The position numbers were made by a program, and so were the translations under genes. Shown one piece after another: positions 32,246-41,607 of a DNA stretch of 64,000 nucleotides. The DNA comes from CAWUKT01 sp963923035 (GTDB taxonomy: Bacteria; Bacteroidota; Bacteroidia; J057; JADKCL01), in contig CAWUKT010000013.1 in NCBI GenBank assembly GCA_963923035.1, positions 49,000-112,999 of the forward strand, given 5' to 3'. The notes beneath the pieces were generated by a model. It searched no databases, was not told the origin of the DNA, and worked only from the letters and a program-made list of their open reading frames with translations. Position 1 is the first letter of the stretch. The number at the start of each line of letters is the position of its first letter.

Positions 32246-34906
32246 ATGACCCTCTTTCGTTCATGGGCTTGGCTGTGGAGTGCCCTCCTTCTCAGCGGAC
32301 ACCTCGCCGCTCGGGATCTCCCATCGCCGATCATGTTCAGTGGGTCCCGTCCGAATGCCATTTCCCCGCCCCTCCAACGACTCGATATCCGCACTGACAT
32401 TCTTGGCAATATGGCTACCAGCCGCATCCGGATGGACTTTCGGGTGATGGAGGCGGACGAGTGGACCTTGGCGATGCCGCTGGCAGCCGGAGAGGAAGTC
32501 TTGGGCCTAAAAGCAGGATGTTTGTCGGAGGGCGGCGATTGGAATTCCATCCCTTCTTCATTTGAACCGCTGTTTCCCGACTCAGAATACGGATTCGAAT
32601 TGCCGCCTGTGGCAATGGAGTTGATGGGGCAGCGCGTCTTTTGGTGGTCAGGACTAAAGGCTGGAAAAGGTATCCTCAGGCTGCAATTTCGCTTGGTACA
32701 CCCGACGGAAGCCCTTGAAAATGAGCTCAAGGTGGCGCTTCCACTAAGGTTCTCCCAGGTCGCGGACAGCTTCCGCCTTCGATGCGTGATCCACCAACAG
32801 GTGACTCCGCCGAAGTGCGAATCACCGGCCTTCGCACCCCTCAGGCTCCAGCAGTACGAGGGGCAGTACCGCTTCCAACTTCAGCGGCTATTCTACCGGG
32901 CTGACTCCTCCCTCGTCTTGAAAATCCCCCAGGATTCCGAAGTTCCCCGCATATTTCTGGGGATGGACACGACCTCGAGGGCCTTGGTACAACTCCTCAA
33001 AGAATCGGACGCAGGGTCAAACAAGCGACCAGAGCGGATTTTGCTGCGTTGGGATGCTTCCGCTTCGCGGGCGGAATATGATTGGGAAGAGGACTGGGAT
33101 AGGTTGGAGAAATGGCTGAGACAACAACGAAATCCTGAGGTGGCCTTGCAGGTCTTTTCGGCGCGGGCGGAACCCATTGAATATTTTGAAGCGGAATTGG
33201 GGCGGTGGAAAAGGCTCAGGGAGAAATTGGAGAGCATCGAATACGACGGGGCCACGGTATTTCCCGCGCTTCCCGAGATAGAAACTGATTGGGTGATCGA
33301 TATCACTGAGCTTCCCGATCCGGGGCTGTCCCAAAGCCAGGCGTATTGGTGGTGGCGAGCAGAAAATGTAGGCCGTCCGGTAGGAATGAAGGCGGGGAGT
33401 GAGGTACAGGAAATTCGGATGCAGGATGGAGAAGTCATCAGAATTGGGTTGGAAGAAGGAGATGCGATGATGGAATCGACCACCTTTCCCGTGGTGTGGA
33501 AGGGCGAGCAGGCGTCACTGGAGATTCGGGAAAAAGGGAAGTCGGGAGAACGGTGGCGGGTCGTGCTGCCGAAAAAGGAGGAGGGAATGAAATTGGTGGA
33601 CGAACTGATTGAAGGGAAAAGGGTCAAGGAATGGTATCCCCATGCGCGGGTGCCCGAGGTCAAGGTGGAAGCCCAAAATCAGCTCAAGACGGACCTGGAG
33701 GAGCTGTACCAGGACATTCGTGCCTGGTACCAAGGCCAATACACCGTCGGTGAGCCCTTGCCCGACCCGAAAACGGGTCACCTACCTCCGGTCCCCGAAC
33801 CCGAAATCGACTCCCCGCGGAATCCCGCCATCCTACACTTCCCCCCCGTGGGACTCTGGGCCGACTCCATCTTCCGGGATCCGCCCCAGACGGAAATCCA
33901 ATCGATCCGCTGGCTCCAGGGAGGTCGCCTGCGTGCGTGGATCGGCGACGAGGGCCGCCACGGCCTGTTCCAGGTGATGGGAGACACCATTCCCTATTTG
34001 CCCCCCTCCGCCCTCTACCAACTGCCAGAATGGGAGCCCGCCCCCCGCTACCTCGAAAACGTCCGCTTTGCCCGTCCGGAAGAATCCTGGAGAATGTTCC
34101 TCGTGCGCCGGGCCGATTTCCAAACCAATCCCTCGTTTTTCATTGACTTCGCGGACCACCTGCTGGTAGGAGGCGAAACCGAAAAAGCCATCCGGGCCCT
34201 GTCCGATCTGCTGGAATTTGGCTACGAAGACCCCGAAATACTGCGGGCTGCCGCCCAGCGCCTTGAAGTCTGGGGCGCTCCCGAATTGGCCTTGGTATTC
34301 TTTCGGGAAGTGGTGAGGCAGCGCCCCAATGACCCCATCGCCTTGCGGGATCTCGCCTCGGCCCTTGAATCGACCGGGCGACAGGGCGGCCCCGAACTGC
34401 TAGTGAGGGCCCTCCAGAGTGATGCCCGTTGGTTTGAGCGGCGCTATCCGGGGTTGCGGACGATCATTTTGCGGGAAATCAACCATTATCCGGGCCTTTA
34501 CGATACCTTGCTGCCCTCGACCATTTTCCAACCCATGCCCCTCGACCTTCGCGTGACCCTGGATTGGAACCGGAGCGATACCGACCTGGACCTGCTGGTG
34601 ACCAACCCAAAGGGCGAAAGATGCGATTATGAGCATTCGGTGACCTCGGAGGGAGGAACCATTTCGGGAGATGTGACGTTGGGATTCGGGCCGGAGGAGT
34701 TTGTGGCGAAGTCGGCACTGCCAGGAGAGTACACGATTGAAGTCGAGTTTGAGGACGATCCGGAGCGGAGGATCAGTGGTCCCACCTTCGTCAAGGTGAC
34801 CGTTTGGACGGATTATGGACGGCCGGGCGAGGAGAAAAAGGTCTTTCCGTTGCGGTTGGAAGAAAAAGCGGGAAAAATCACGGTTGCGAAGGTAGCGTTC
34901 CAATAA
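32246..34906 (+). CDS. VIT / vWA-like / TPR / DUF2135 protein
   Basis: 886 residues from the ATG at 32246, which opens a signal peptide (MTLFRSWAWLWSALLLSG). An N-terminal VIT-like domain (LDIRTDILGNMATSRIRMDF, residues ~35-180) precedes a vWA-like domain with a DxSxS MIDAS (LLRWDASASRAEYDW, near residue 280). TPR-like helices (~660-720) follow. The C-terminal DUF2135 domain has LDWNRSDTDLDLLVTNPKGE and ALPGEYTIEVEFED. VIT-vWA proteins act in the envelope as adhesion or assembly factors; this one is probably periplasmic or surface-exposed. No operon partner; a weak terminator follows at 34945. Confidence 0.75.
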   Translation: MTLFRSWAWLWSALLLSGHLAARDLPSPIMFSGSRPNAISPPLQRLDIRTDILGNMATSRIRMDFRVMEADEWTLAMPLAAGEEVLGLKAGCLSEGGDWNSIPSSFEPLFPDSEYGFELPPVAMELMGQRVFWWSGLKAGKGILRLQFRLVHPTEALENELKVALPLRFSQVADSFRLRCVIHQQVTPPKCESPAFAPLRLQQYEGQYRFQLQRLFYRADSSLVLKIPQDSEVPRIFLGMDTTSRALVQLLKESDAGSNKRPERILLRWDASASRAEYDWEEDWDRLEKWLRQQRNPEVALQVFSARAEPIEYFEAELGRWKRLREKLESIEYDGATVFPALPEIETDWVIDITELPDPGLSQSQAYWWWRAENVGRPVGMKAGSEVQEIRMQDGEVIRIGLEEGDAMMESTTFPVVWKGEQASLEIREKGKSGERWRVVLPKKEEGMKLVDELIEGKRVKEWYPHARVPEVKVEAQNQLKTDLEELYQDIRAWYQGQYTVGEPLPDPKTGHLPPVPEPEIDSPRNPAILHFPPVGLWADSIFRDPPQTEIQSIRWLQGGRLRAWIGDEGRHGLFQVMGDTIPYLPPSALYQLPEWEPAPRYLENVRFARPEESWRMFLVRRADFQTNPSFFIDFADHLLVGGETEKAIRALSDLLEFGYEDPEILRAAAQRLEVWGAPELALVFFREVVRQRPNDPIALRDLASALESTGRQGGPELLVRALQSDARWFERRYPGLRTIILREINHYPGLYDTLLPSTIFQPMPLDLRVTLDWNRSDTDLDLLVTNPKGERCDYEHSVTSEGGTISGDVTLGFGPEEFVAKSALPGEYTIEVEFEDDPERRISGPTFVKVTVWTDYGRPGEEKKVFPLRLEEKAGKITVAKVAFQ

Positions 34907-35214
34907 AACCCGTATTTCTGTCGACTCATGGTCTGCGAGGGTTACCCCTTTCGAGGGATTTTTTTATCTTCGTGTAAACCTGTTCAGGGTGATTTAACTA
35001 AATATTTACCCCAGTTTTTTTGATTAACAGCCTAAAATGAAGAATTAGTACACAAAGGGCTGTGAGATGTGTGACCAACTTCCTGAAGCGCGTTATTAAC
35101 GAACAGATACGACAAAGGTCAAACCAGTCCATTCCCGCGTTTTAGAACCATAAGGGTCAACCACCGCCATTTTCATTGGTTTGTTTGAAAGATTTTGGAA
35201 GAGAATTAATCAAG
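34907..35214. other. Intergenic region upstream of histidine kinase
   Basis: 308 bp, A/T-rich. Apart from the weak terminator near 34945-34965 I see no promoter consensus, repeat or RNA gene. A TATCTTCG (34965-34972) resembles a -7 box but has no TTG partner and lies 240 bp from the gene. Confidence 0.45.
34945..34965 (+). terminator. Weak intrinsic terminator
   Basis: CCCT-TTCG-AGGG, a short stem with a UUCG-type tetraloop, followed by ATTTTTTTA. It ends 59 bp past the stop of the VIT/vWA gene. Confidence 0.45.
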
Positions 35215-37137
35215 ATGACCATCTATTCTGTCAGGAGTAAAATTTTCATTGCTTTCCTATGCTATTCTCTATTGGGGATATCCATAGCGGGAATTGCCAT
35301 GTGGTATTTTTCCAAGGTCTCCCGGCTCAATGAAGTAGCGACCCGGGTAGATGGATTGTTGGTGGAATGCCTGGAACTGTTGCGCTACGAACAAGCATTT
35401 CTGAGTTACGACCAGATCGATCCCGAGTTTTTTGAAACTGGCACCTCGGACAACCTACGTCTCCACCGCCAATCCCTTACTGCGATCGATACCAGTCTGA
35501 CCGCCCTGTTGGCGAATCCGAGCCTCTCCGAGCTGGAAGTAGGGTCCAAATCCATGCGGGCCTATCTCGGAGACATCCGGGGCGAGCTCAGTGCCTACGA
35601 ATCCGAGTTTACCCAGTACGTGAGCATGACCAAGCTGAGGGGCTTCAAGGATTATGGGTTGGTTGGGAAAATGCGGGAAAGTGCCCATGAGATCGAGGCG
35701 CACCCGGTCGGGGTGAGCATGGAGAATTTGCTGATGCTGAGGCGCCACGAAAAAGATTATATCATCCGGAAAGACCAGCGGTACGCTGGAAAATTGAGTG
35801 CCCTGGCCAACCAACTGACCGAAGACCTGGCCACGGCTACGGAACCCGAGGTGAAAAAGACCCTGGCCCTGATCCAGCGCTACCAATCTGATTTCGAGCG
35901 AATGGTGGAAGTGGAAACGAAAATGGGGATGAACAACCGGGATGGCATCATGGGAGCGGTACGGAACCATGCCGATGCCCTCGCGGGATTCTCCAACCAG
36001 CTATCGCTGGAAATGGTGTCCGAAGTCGCGTCCATGCGCAGCCGGCAAACCACGTTTTTCATTGCCCTCATCGCAATCGGATTGGCCGTTTCCCTGCTCC
36101 TGAGCTATATTTTCTCCGGCCGCATCACCCGGCCCCTCCGCCAATTGAAGCGGGCCGTCGAGCAGACCGTCCAAAGCGATTTCCAATTGGAAGCCGTTTT
36201 GGTCACCAAAAAATCGCGGGATGAGGTCGGCGCGTTGACCCGGGACTTTGAAATCATGCTCCGCAATCTCCACCAGCGATTGGATGAAATCAACGCCCAA
36301 TCGAGGAGCCTCGGCAATCAAAACGACAAGCTCCAGCTGCTGAACCAGGAACTGGAAGCGTCCCGGGAGGAGCTCGAAAAGATCAATGGCGTCAAAGACA
36401 AGATTTTTTCCATCATTTCCCATGACTTCCGCTCCCCCCTCAATTCCCTCCTCGGTTACCTGGGGCTCTTCGAAGAAAACGCCGAAATATTCTCCAAAGA
36501 GCAGCTGAAGCAATTTGCAAATGACATCAAAGGAAAGGTCAAGCGCCTCCTGAATGTGTTGGAAAATACGCTGCAATGGTCCCTGCAACAAAGTGGTCAG
36601 TTGGAAATGCAGCCGGGGTGGTGCGATTTGGAAGAATTGGCAAATGAAGGGATTTCACTCTATGAGGACCGGGCCGCGGCCAAGTCGATCCGGGTTCGCT
36701 CCGAAATTCGGCCGGCCCAATTCGTTTGGGCCGACAAGCGGATGGTCCATTTTCTGTTCCGCAACATCATCTCCAACGCCATCAAATTTTCCCGTCAACA
36801 TACCGAAGTGCGCATCTACCAGGAAAAACAGGGGGATCGGCTGCGGATATTTGTGGAGGATAGGGGCGTAGGAATGAGTGCCGAGCAAATCCAAAAGGTC
36901 CTGGACAGCAGTGAGCACTATTCCTCGACCGGAACGGACAACGAAAGCGGAACCGGGTTTGGGATCGCACTCTGCATCGCTTTTGCCCGCCGACACGGCG
37001 GGGAATTGCAGATTACGTCCTTCCCGGATGAGGGAACGACCGTGAGCTTTGACTTGCCCCTCCAAAGCGAGGAGGGAATCAGCTATTTTCAGGCCTACGA
37101 GAAGAACCCCTCCTCCGATCGAAATCCGATCCCATAA
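35215..37137 (+). CDS. HAMP-containing sensor histidine kinase
   Basis: 640 residues from the ATG at 35215 (MTIYSVRSKIFIAFLCYSLL). One membrane helix at ~8-30, a helical periplasmic sensor of ~250 residues, a second membrane helix (FFIALIAIGLAVSLLLSYIF, ~281-300), HAMP, a coiled coil (~355-390), and a HisKA domain with H403 in ISHDFRSPLNS. The ATPase domain has the N-box NIISNAIKFS, G1 DRGVGM and G2 GTGFGIALC. No response regulator gene is adjacent, so it is an orphan kinase. The sensor domain resembles helical-bundle chemosensory types with a conserved HEKDY. Confidence 0.9.
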   Translation: MTIYSVRSKIFIAFLCYSLLGISIAGIAMWYFSKVSRLNEVATRVDGLLVECLELLRYEQAFLSYDQIDPEFFETGTSDNLRLHRQSLTAIDTSLTALLANPSLSELEVGSKSMRAYLGDIRGELSAYESEFTQYVSMTKLRGFKDYGLVGKMRESAHEIEAHPVGVSMENLLMLRRHEKDYIIRKDQRYAGKLSALANQLTEDLATATEPEVKKTLALIQRYQSDFERMVEVETKMGMNNRDGIMGAVRNHADALAGFSNQLSLEMVSEVASMRSRQTTFFIALIAIGLAVSLLLSYIFSGRITRPLRQLKRAVEQTVQSDFQLEAVLVTKKSRDEVGALTRDFEIMLRNLHQRLDEINAQSRSLGNQNDKLQLLNQELEASREELEKINGVKDKIFSIISHDFRSPLNSLLGYLGLFEENAEIFSKEQLKQFANDIKGKVKRLLNVLENTLQWSLQQSGQLEMQPGWCDLEELANEGISLYEDRAAAKSIRVRSEIRPAQFVWADKRMVHFLFRNIISNAIKFSRQHTEVRIYQEKQGDRLRIFVEDRGVGMSAEQIQKVLDSSEHYSSTGTDNESGTGFGIALCIAFARRHGGELQITSFPDEGTTVSFDLPLQSEEGISYFQAYEKNPSSDRNPIP

Positions 37138-37139
37138 TG

Positions 37140-37166
37140 AAAAAAGCCCGGACGACGCCGGGCTTT
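37140..37166. terminator. Bidirectional intrinsic terminator
   Basis: AAAGCCCGG-acgacg-CCGGGCTTT with flanking A and T runs, between the convergent histidine kinase (+) and msrA (-). Confidence 0.9.
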
Positions 37167-37188
37167 CAATCAAAAAACAATTTCTCAT

Positions 37189-37749
37189 TTATGTCGAGGC
37201 CTTCTTCACCATTTCGGGGAAGACCCGCTTGAATTTTTCCACCTTCGGCTGTACCACAAACATGCAGTACGGCTGCCGGGGATTGTTTTCAAAGTAATTT
37301 TGGTGATAGTCCTCGGCCGGATAGTAATTCTCCAGGGGCACAATCTCCGTCACAATCGGATCGTGAAATGCGCCACTGGTATCCAGCTTGGCCTTGTAAT
37401 GTTCGGCCTTCCGCTTTTGTTCATCGTTGTGGAAATAGACCCCCGAGCGGTATTGACTGCCGACATCGTTGCCCTGGCGGTTCAAGGTCGTGGGATCGTG
37501 CGTTTTCCAAAACACCTCCAAAAGATGGTCCACGGTGGTGACCGTCGGATCGAAAGTCACCCGGGCCACCTCAGCGTGGCCCGTGAGCCCGCTGCACACC
37601 TCGCGGTAGGTGGGATTCTTGACGCGGCCATTGCTATAACCACTTTCGACCGCTACAACGCCTTCCATGTTGAGGAAAACCGCCTCCACGCACCAGAAGC
37701 AGCCCGCCCCGAAGGTGATTTGCTCGTAGCGAGGATCGTTATTCTGCAT
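37189..37749 (-). CDS. msrA: Peptide-methionine (S)-S-oxide reductase
   Basis: 186 residues from the ATG at 37749, overlapping the msrB stop by 11 bp. Catalytic C17 in GAGCFWC, then EVFWKTHDPTTLNRQGNDVG and the GSQYRS motif. It reduces S-methionine sulfoxide in proteins. No signal peptide is visible with this start, whereas the upstream msrB product has a lipobox, so the two may act in different compartments unless msrA is exported another way. Confidence 0.93.
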   Translation of the reverse strand: MQNNDPRYEQITFGAGCFWCVEAVFLNMEGVVAVESGYSNGRVKNPTYREVCSGLTGHAEVARVTFDPTVTTVDHLLEVFWKTHDPTTLNRQGNDVGSQYRSGVYFHNDEQKRKAEHYKAKLDTSGAFHDPIVTEIVPLENYYPAEDYHQNYFENNPRQPYCMFVVQPKVEKFKRVFPEMVKKAST

Positions 37750-38293
37750 TGGTATAGCCCTCCGGATACTCAACCGCTTCGCCTTCAGGAACAAATTTCA
37801 GGGAAGCGGAATTCATGCAATAGCGCAGGCCGGTTGGCCGCGGTCCGTCATTGAAAACGTGGCCCAGGTGGGCATCACACCGCGCACAAAGCGATTCGGT
37901 GCGAACCATGCCGTAGGCCCGGTCGGTTTTTTCAGCCACGAAATCACCGTTGATGGGCTGGTAGAAACTCGGCCATCCAGTACCAGACTTGTACTTGGTC
38001 TTGGACTCGAACAACGGAAGATCACAACAGACGCAGACATAAGTCCCTGCCTTTTTGTTGTCCCAATACTCACCGGTGAAGGCCCTTTCGGTACCCGCTT
38101 CCCGAGCGACATGGTACTGAAGATCTGTAAGTTGCCGTTTCCATTCGGAGCTGGTCTTGACGACTTTCTCGATTTTTCCCTTACTGGTCTTATTCATTGT
38201 CATTGAGTTATCTGCATTTTGAGAAGCCTGTTGGGCACAAGAAAAGCTCACCAGGCAAAGAGTCAAAAAGCTGAAAAGAATAATGGGTCGCAT
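37739..38293 (-). CDS. msrB: Peptide-methionine (R)-S-oxide reductase, lipoprotein form
   Basis: 184 residues. A signal peptide ends in a lipobox with C19 (LVSFSC), so it is likely a lipoprotein. The MsrB domain has two zinc CxxC pairs (C87/C90 and C136/C139), SGTGWPSF, and catalytic C159 in RYCMNSASLKF. It reduces R-methionine sulfoxide. It is the first gene of the msrB-msrA pair. Confidence 0.93.
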   Translation of the reverse strand: MRPIILFSFLTLCLVSFSCAQQASQNADNSMTMNKTSKGKIEKVVKTSSEWKRQLTDLQYHVAREAGTERAFTGEYWDNKKAGTYVCVCCDLPLFESKTKYKSGTGWPSFYQPINGDFVAEKTDRAYGMVRTESLCARCDAHLGHVFNDGPRPTGLRYCMNSASLKFVPEGEAVEYPEGYTNAE

Positions 38294-38662
38294 GAAATTT
38301 CTGGTTTAGATTCAACTGTATATACGGCGTCGGACCCCGAAAGGCCGTGTCAAAATTGCGACGTTTTTCAGATTCCTAACCCGATGGGCGGTAGGATGTT
38401 TGAAAAGAGAGGGGGAAAGCATGATTGGGATGGGTCGGGAAATGAAAAAGGAGAAACAGGAGCGGGGACGGGAAAAAGGGGCTTTTCAGTTTTGCAACAA
38501 GATTTCCTTTCTCCGAATCCTTACTTATATTCACAGGAGCAATATTGAAGTTGCATTTACAGTCCAAGGTTGATTATTTAGAAACCAGACAGTGCAATCT
38601 ACCCATTGACAAATATGGGTTGTGAATTGGTCCGACTCGGACCAATCTGCTATAGGCAAATT
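38294..38662. other. Intergenic region with purine-rich tract
   Basis: 369 bp between divergent msrB and the antiporter. A long G/A-rich tract (~38405-38480) is its main feature. I see no exact promoter, terminator or RNA gene. Confidence 0.5.
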
Positions 38663-40600
38663 ATGGAAGAAGAAATCGGAAAGCTGGTCTTATTTACAAT
38701 AGGCTTTGCAGTAGTGGCGTTGGCTTCTCAACAAATTGGGAAGCTATTTCTGCGTTTGCGACTGCCCCTGATCACGGGGTTCCTGATAACCGGCATTGCT
38801 GCCGGACCTTTCGTATTGGGGCTGCTGGACGAAGACAAGGTGGACCATGTCAATTACCTCAATGACATCTCCTTGGCGTTCATTGCCTTTGCCGCTGGCT
38901 CCGAACTGTACCTCAAAGAGCTGCGCAGCCGGATCAAAAGTATCACCTACAACACCTTCGGGCAGTTGGTGATCACCATGGTGCTGGGCTCCCTATCGGT
39001 GTATTTTCTCGCCGAACAAATCCCCTTCATGAAGTCGTTGGGAAGTTCCGCCCGATGGGCGGTGGCGCTATTGGCCGGGGTCATATTTGTCGCCCGGTCC
39101 CCCGCATCGGCCATTGCCATCATCAATGAGATGCGCGCCAAAGGGCCGTTTGTGTCGGTCGCGCTGGGGGTAACGGTGGTGAAAGACGTCCTGGTCATCA
39201 TCCTGTTCACCATTGTCTTTGCCCTCTCCGACTCGCTGATCACCGATTCGGGCTTGGGAGGCGGCTTCTTGCTGATCCTTTTGCTCGAATTGGGTGTGGC
39301 ATTTGGTTTAGGGATTGTGCTAGGGAAATTGATCGCATTTATCCTTCGCGAGAATGTTCCGTTGGCCCTCAAAACGACCCTGATCATGGCCTTGGGCTAC
39401 GGCATTTACCTGTTGTCCCACGCCACCCACAACTGGTCCCACGAGCTGTTGGGCTTCGAGATGCACCTCGAGCCCCTCTTGATTTGCATCATCGGCAGCT
39501 TCTACGTCACGAATTACTCCAACTCCCGCAATATATTCCACGAATCCCTCGAACAGATTGGCCCCGCCGTCTATGTGGTCTTCTTTACCCTGACCGGAGC
39601 GGCCATGAAGATCGATATCCTCCTCGAAGTCTGGTCGATTGCCCTGATTTTGTTCGGCGTACGGCTGGTTTCCATGGTGGTCGCGGGCTATGTCGGGGGA
39701 GCCTTGGGCGGAGATCCCAAAGAATTCCGGGCCATCAACTGGATGCCTTATGTGACGCAGGCGGGGGTCGGATTGGGATTGGCGATTGTGGTCGCAGACA
39801 AATATCCGGCCTGGGGAAATGAATTTCAGACGGTGGTCATTGGGGTGATCGTATTGAATCAAATCGTAGGTCCGCCGCTGTTCAAATGGGCCATTACGCG
39901 GGTAGGCGAAGATCATATCAAAAAGCCGACCCCCGACTTTGACGGGGTGCGGGATGCCATCATATTCGGCCTGCGGGGCCAATCAATGTCCCTCGCCCGC
40001 CAATTGTCCCGCAATGGCTGGCAGGTCAAACTGGTCACGTTCCGAAAAGACATCGAGGAGTACAAGGATTCTGAGTTGGTGATCGTGCAGGTAGAGGAAT
40101 TGACCCCGGAGGTGATGGAAAAATTGGACACGCACCAGGCCGAGGCGATTGTGGCGATGATGAGTGACGAGGAAAACATGCAGGTCTGTGAATTGGCCTA
40201 TGAATACCTGGGAACCAAAGACATGATTGTGGTGGCGAATGACCCGGCGCGGACGGCTCCTTTCCGGGAATTGGGCGCCATCGTGGTGCATCCTTCCACG
40301 GCCATTGTCTCATTGCTCGACCACGCAGTGCGTTCTCCGTTGGCCACCCGCCTCATTTTGGGCATGGAAGAGGATCAGGATACCATCGAGGTCGAAGTGA
40401 TGGACGAAACCCTCCACGGGGTATTGCTGCGGGATTTGAAACTGCCGCAGGACGTCATTGTCCTTTCGGTTCGGCGGAAGGCCCAGGTAATTATTCCGCA
40501 CGGATACACCCGTTTGCGCAAAAAAGACCAAATCACCGTGGTTGGATCAAGGGAGAGTCTGGAAGAAGTTGCCCTGATGATGGCTCCGCTCCCCGATTGA
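38663..40600 (+). CDS. CPA2-family cation/H+ antiporter with RCK domains
   Basis: 645 residues from the ATG at 38663. About 11-12 transmembrane helices fill the first ~420 residues, with LITGFLITGIAAGPFVLGLL and SPASAIAIINEM typical of the KefB/YbaL-like CPA2 group. The C-terminus has a TrkA-N-like nucleotide-binding domain (DAIIFGLRGQSMSLARQL) and a TrkA-C domain (VEVMDETLHGVLLRDLKL). Such proteins exchange K+ or Na+ for H+ across the inner membrane, gated by nucleotides. The usual GxGxxG of the RCK domain is changed here (GLRGQS), which may alter ligand binding. Confidence 0.88.
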   Translation: MEEEIGKLVLFTIGFAVVALASQQIGKLFLRLRLPLITGFLITGIAAGPFVLGLLDEDKVDHVNYLNDISLAFIAFAAGSELYLKELRSRIKSITYNTFGQLVITMVLGSLSVYFLAEQIPFMKSLGSSARWAVALLAGVIFVARSPASAIAIINEMRAKGPFVSVALGVTVVKDVLVIILFTIVFALSDSLITDSGLGGGFLLILLLELGVAFGLGIVLGKLIAFILRENVPLALKTTLIMALGYGIYLLSHATHNWSHELLGFEMHLEPLLICIIGSFYVTNYSNSRNIFHESLEQIGPAVYVVFFTLTGAAMKIDILLEVWSIALILFGVRLVSMVVAGYVGGALGGDPKEFRAINWMPYVTQAGVGLGLAIVVADKYPAWGNEFQTVVIGVIVLNQIVGPPLFKWAITRVGEDHIKKPTPDFDGVRDAIIFGLRGQSMSLARQLSRNGWQVKLVTFRKDIEEYKDSELVIVQVEELTPEVMEKLDTHQAEAIVAMMSDEENMQVCELAYEYLGTKDMIVVANDPARTAPFRELGAIVVHPSTAIVSLLDHAVRSPLATRLILGMEEDQDTIEVEVMDETLHGVLLRDLKLPQDVIVLSVRRKAQVIIPHGYTRLRKKDQITVVGSRESLEEVALMMAPLPD

Positions 40601-40645
40601 TCGATTCCGGCACAATTCTTGTTTGAAAAGAAATGCAACCAGAGC

Positions 40646-40677
40646 TTGGCTTCATTCGCCGCTGTGGTGTATTTTTA
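40646..40677 (+). promoter_or_regulatory. Candidate promoter of DUF4197 gene
   Basis: TTG (40646-40648), 21-bp spacer, TATTTTTA (40670-40677; one mismatch), 19 nt before the ATG at 40697. Confidence 0.5.
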
Positions 40678-40696
40678 TCACTCAATCCCACTCAAC

Positions 40697-41386
40697 ATGA
40701 AGAAATTACTCGCTGTCCTTTTGCTTCCCGGTCTGTTCCTGCTCTACAGCTGCGATACCTTGAGTACCGAAGGCCTGACCGATGAAGAAGTGGTGGCAGG
40801 GTTGAAAGAAGCCCTCGAAGTGGGGTCGACCAATTCTACTTCCAAGGCCAGTGCCCCGGATGGCTTCAACGGCAATCCCCGAATTCGCATTCCCTTCCCC
40901 GAAGAAGTTTCCGTCGTTCAAAATCTTGTCGGTGCGATTCCCGGTGGCAATACCGCCATTGATCTCTTTGTGGAGAAGCTCAACCGGACGGCGGAGGATG
41001 CTTCGGATGAAGCCCTTCCCATTTTCGTGGATGCCATTTCGAACATGACCATTCAGGATGGGATGAACATTCTCTTGGGCCACGACAGCGCCGCGACCGA
41101 ATTCCTCCGCGTCAATACCTACGACGACCTGAAAACCACCTACAAGCCCGACATCGAGAATTCCTTGAACCGGGTTGGCGCCCAAAATGCGTGGACTTCC
41201 GTCATTGATATTTACAATGGAATCCCCTTGACGAATCCAGTCAATCCTGACCTGGCCGATTATACCACGGGAAAGGCCTTGGATGGCCTGTTTACGCTGG
41301 TTTCCGATGAAGAGAAACTCATCCGAGACAATCCATCCGCGCGGATCACCGACCTGTTACAGAAGGTCTTTGCGGAGCAGGACTGA
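40697..41386 (+). CDS. DUF4197 lipoprotein
   Basis: 229 residues from the ATG at 40697; the signal ends in a lipobox (LLYSC). The mature part matches DUF4197: EEVVAGLKEALEVG near the start, PIFVDAISNMTIQDGMNILL centrally, and DGLFTLVSDEEKLIRDNP near the end. Members are secreted helical proteins of unknown function, widespread in Gram-negatives. Monocistronic, with its own promoter and terminator. Confidence 0.85.
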   Translation: MKKLLAVLLLPGLFLLYSCDTLSTEGLTDEEVVAGLKEALEVGSTNSTSKASAPDGFNGNPRIRIPFPEEVSVVQNLVGAIPGGNTAIDLFVEKLNRTAEDASDEALPIFVDAISNMTIQDGMNILLGHDSAATEFLRVNTYDDLKTTYKPDIENSLNRVGAQNAWTSVIDIYNGIPLTNPVNPDLADYTTGKALDGLFTLVSDEEKLIRDNPSARITDLLQKVFAEQD

Positions 41387-41410
41387 TATCGTAAGACATA
41401 AAAATTATGA

Positions 41411-41435
41411 ACCCGGTCAGCAGACCGGGTTTTTT
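41411..41435 (+). terminator. Intrinsic terminator
   Basis: ACCCGGTC-agca-GACCGGGT followed by TTTTTG, 25 bp past the DUF4197 stop. Confidence 0.92.
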
Positions 41436-41607
41436 GTCGGATAGGGAGGTTCATCCCTGCCTTCCACCCGACAAGACTTGTTTGAATCCGAAAAGCACAG
41501 CCGATGAAGCGCGCAACGCGGACAGTTGACCGGATTTCCGAATTCCCGACGCGACGCGAAATCAAAATAACTGTATTTTAAAACTTTACGGATTCAAAAG
41601 AACGCAC

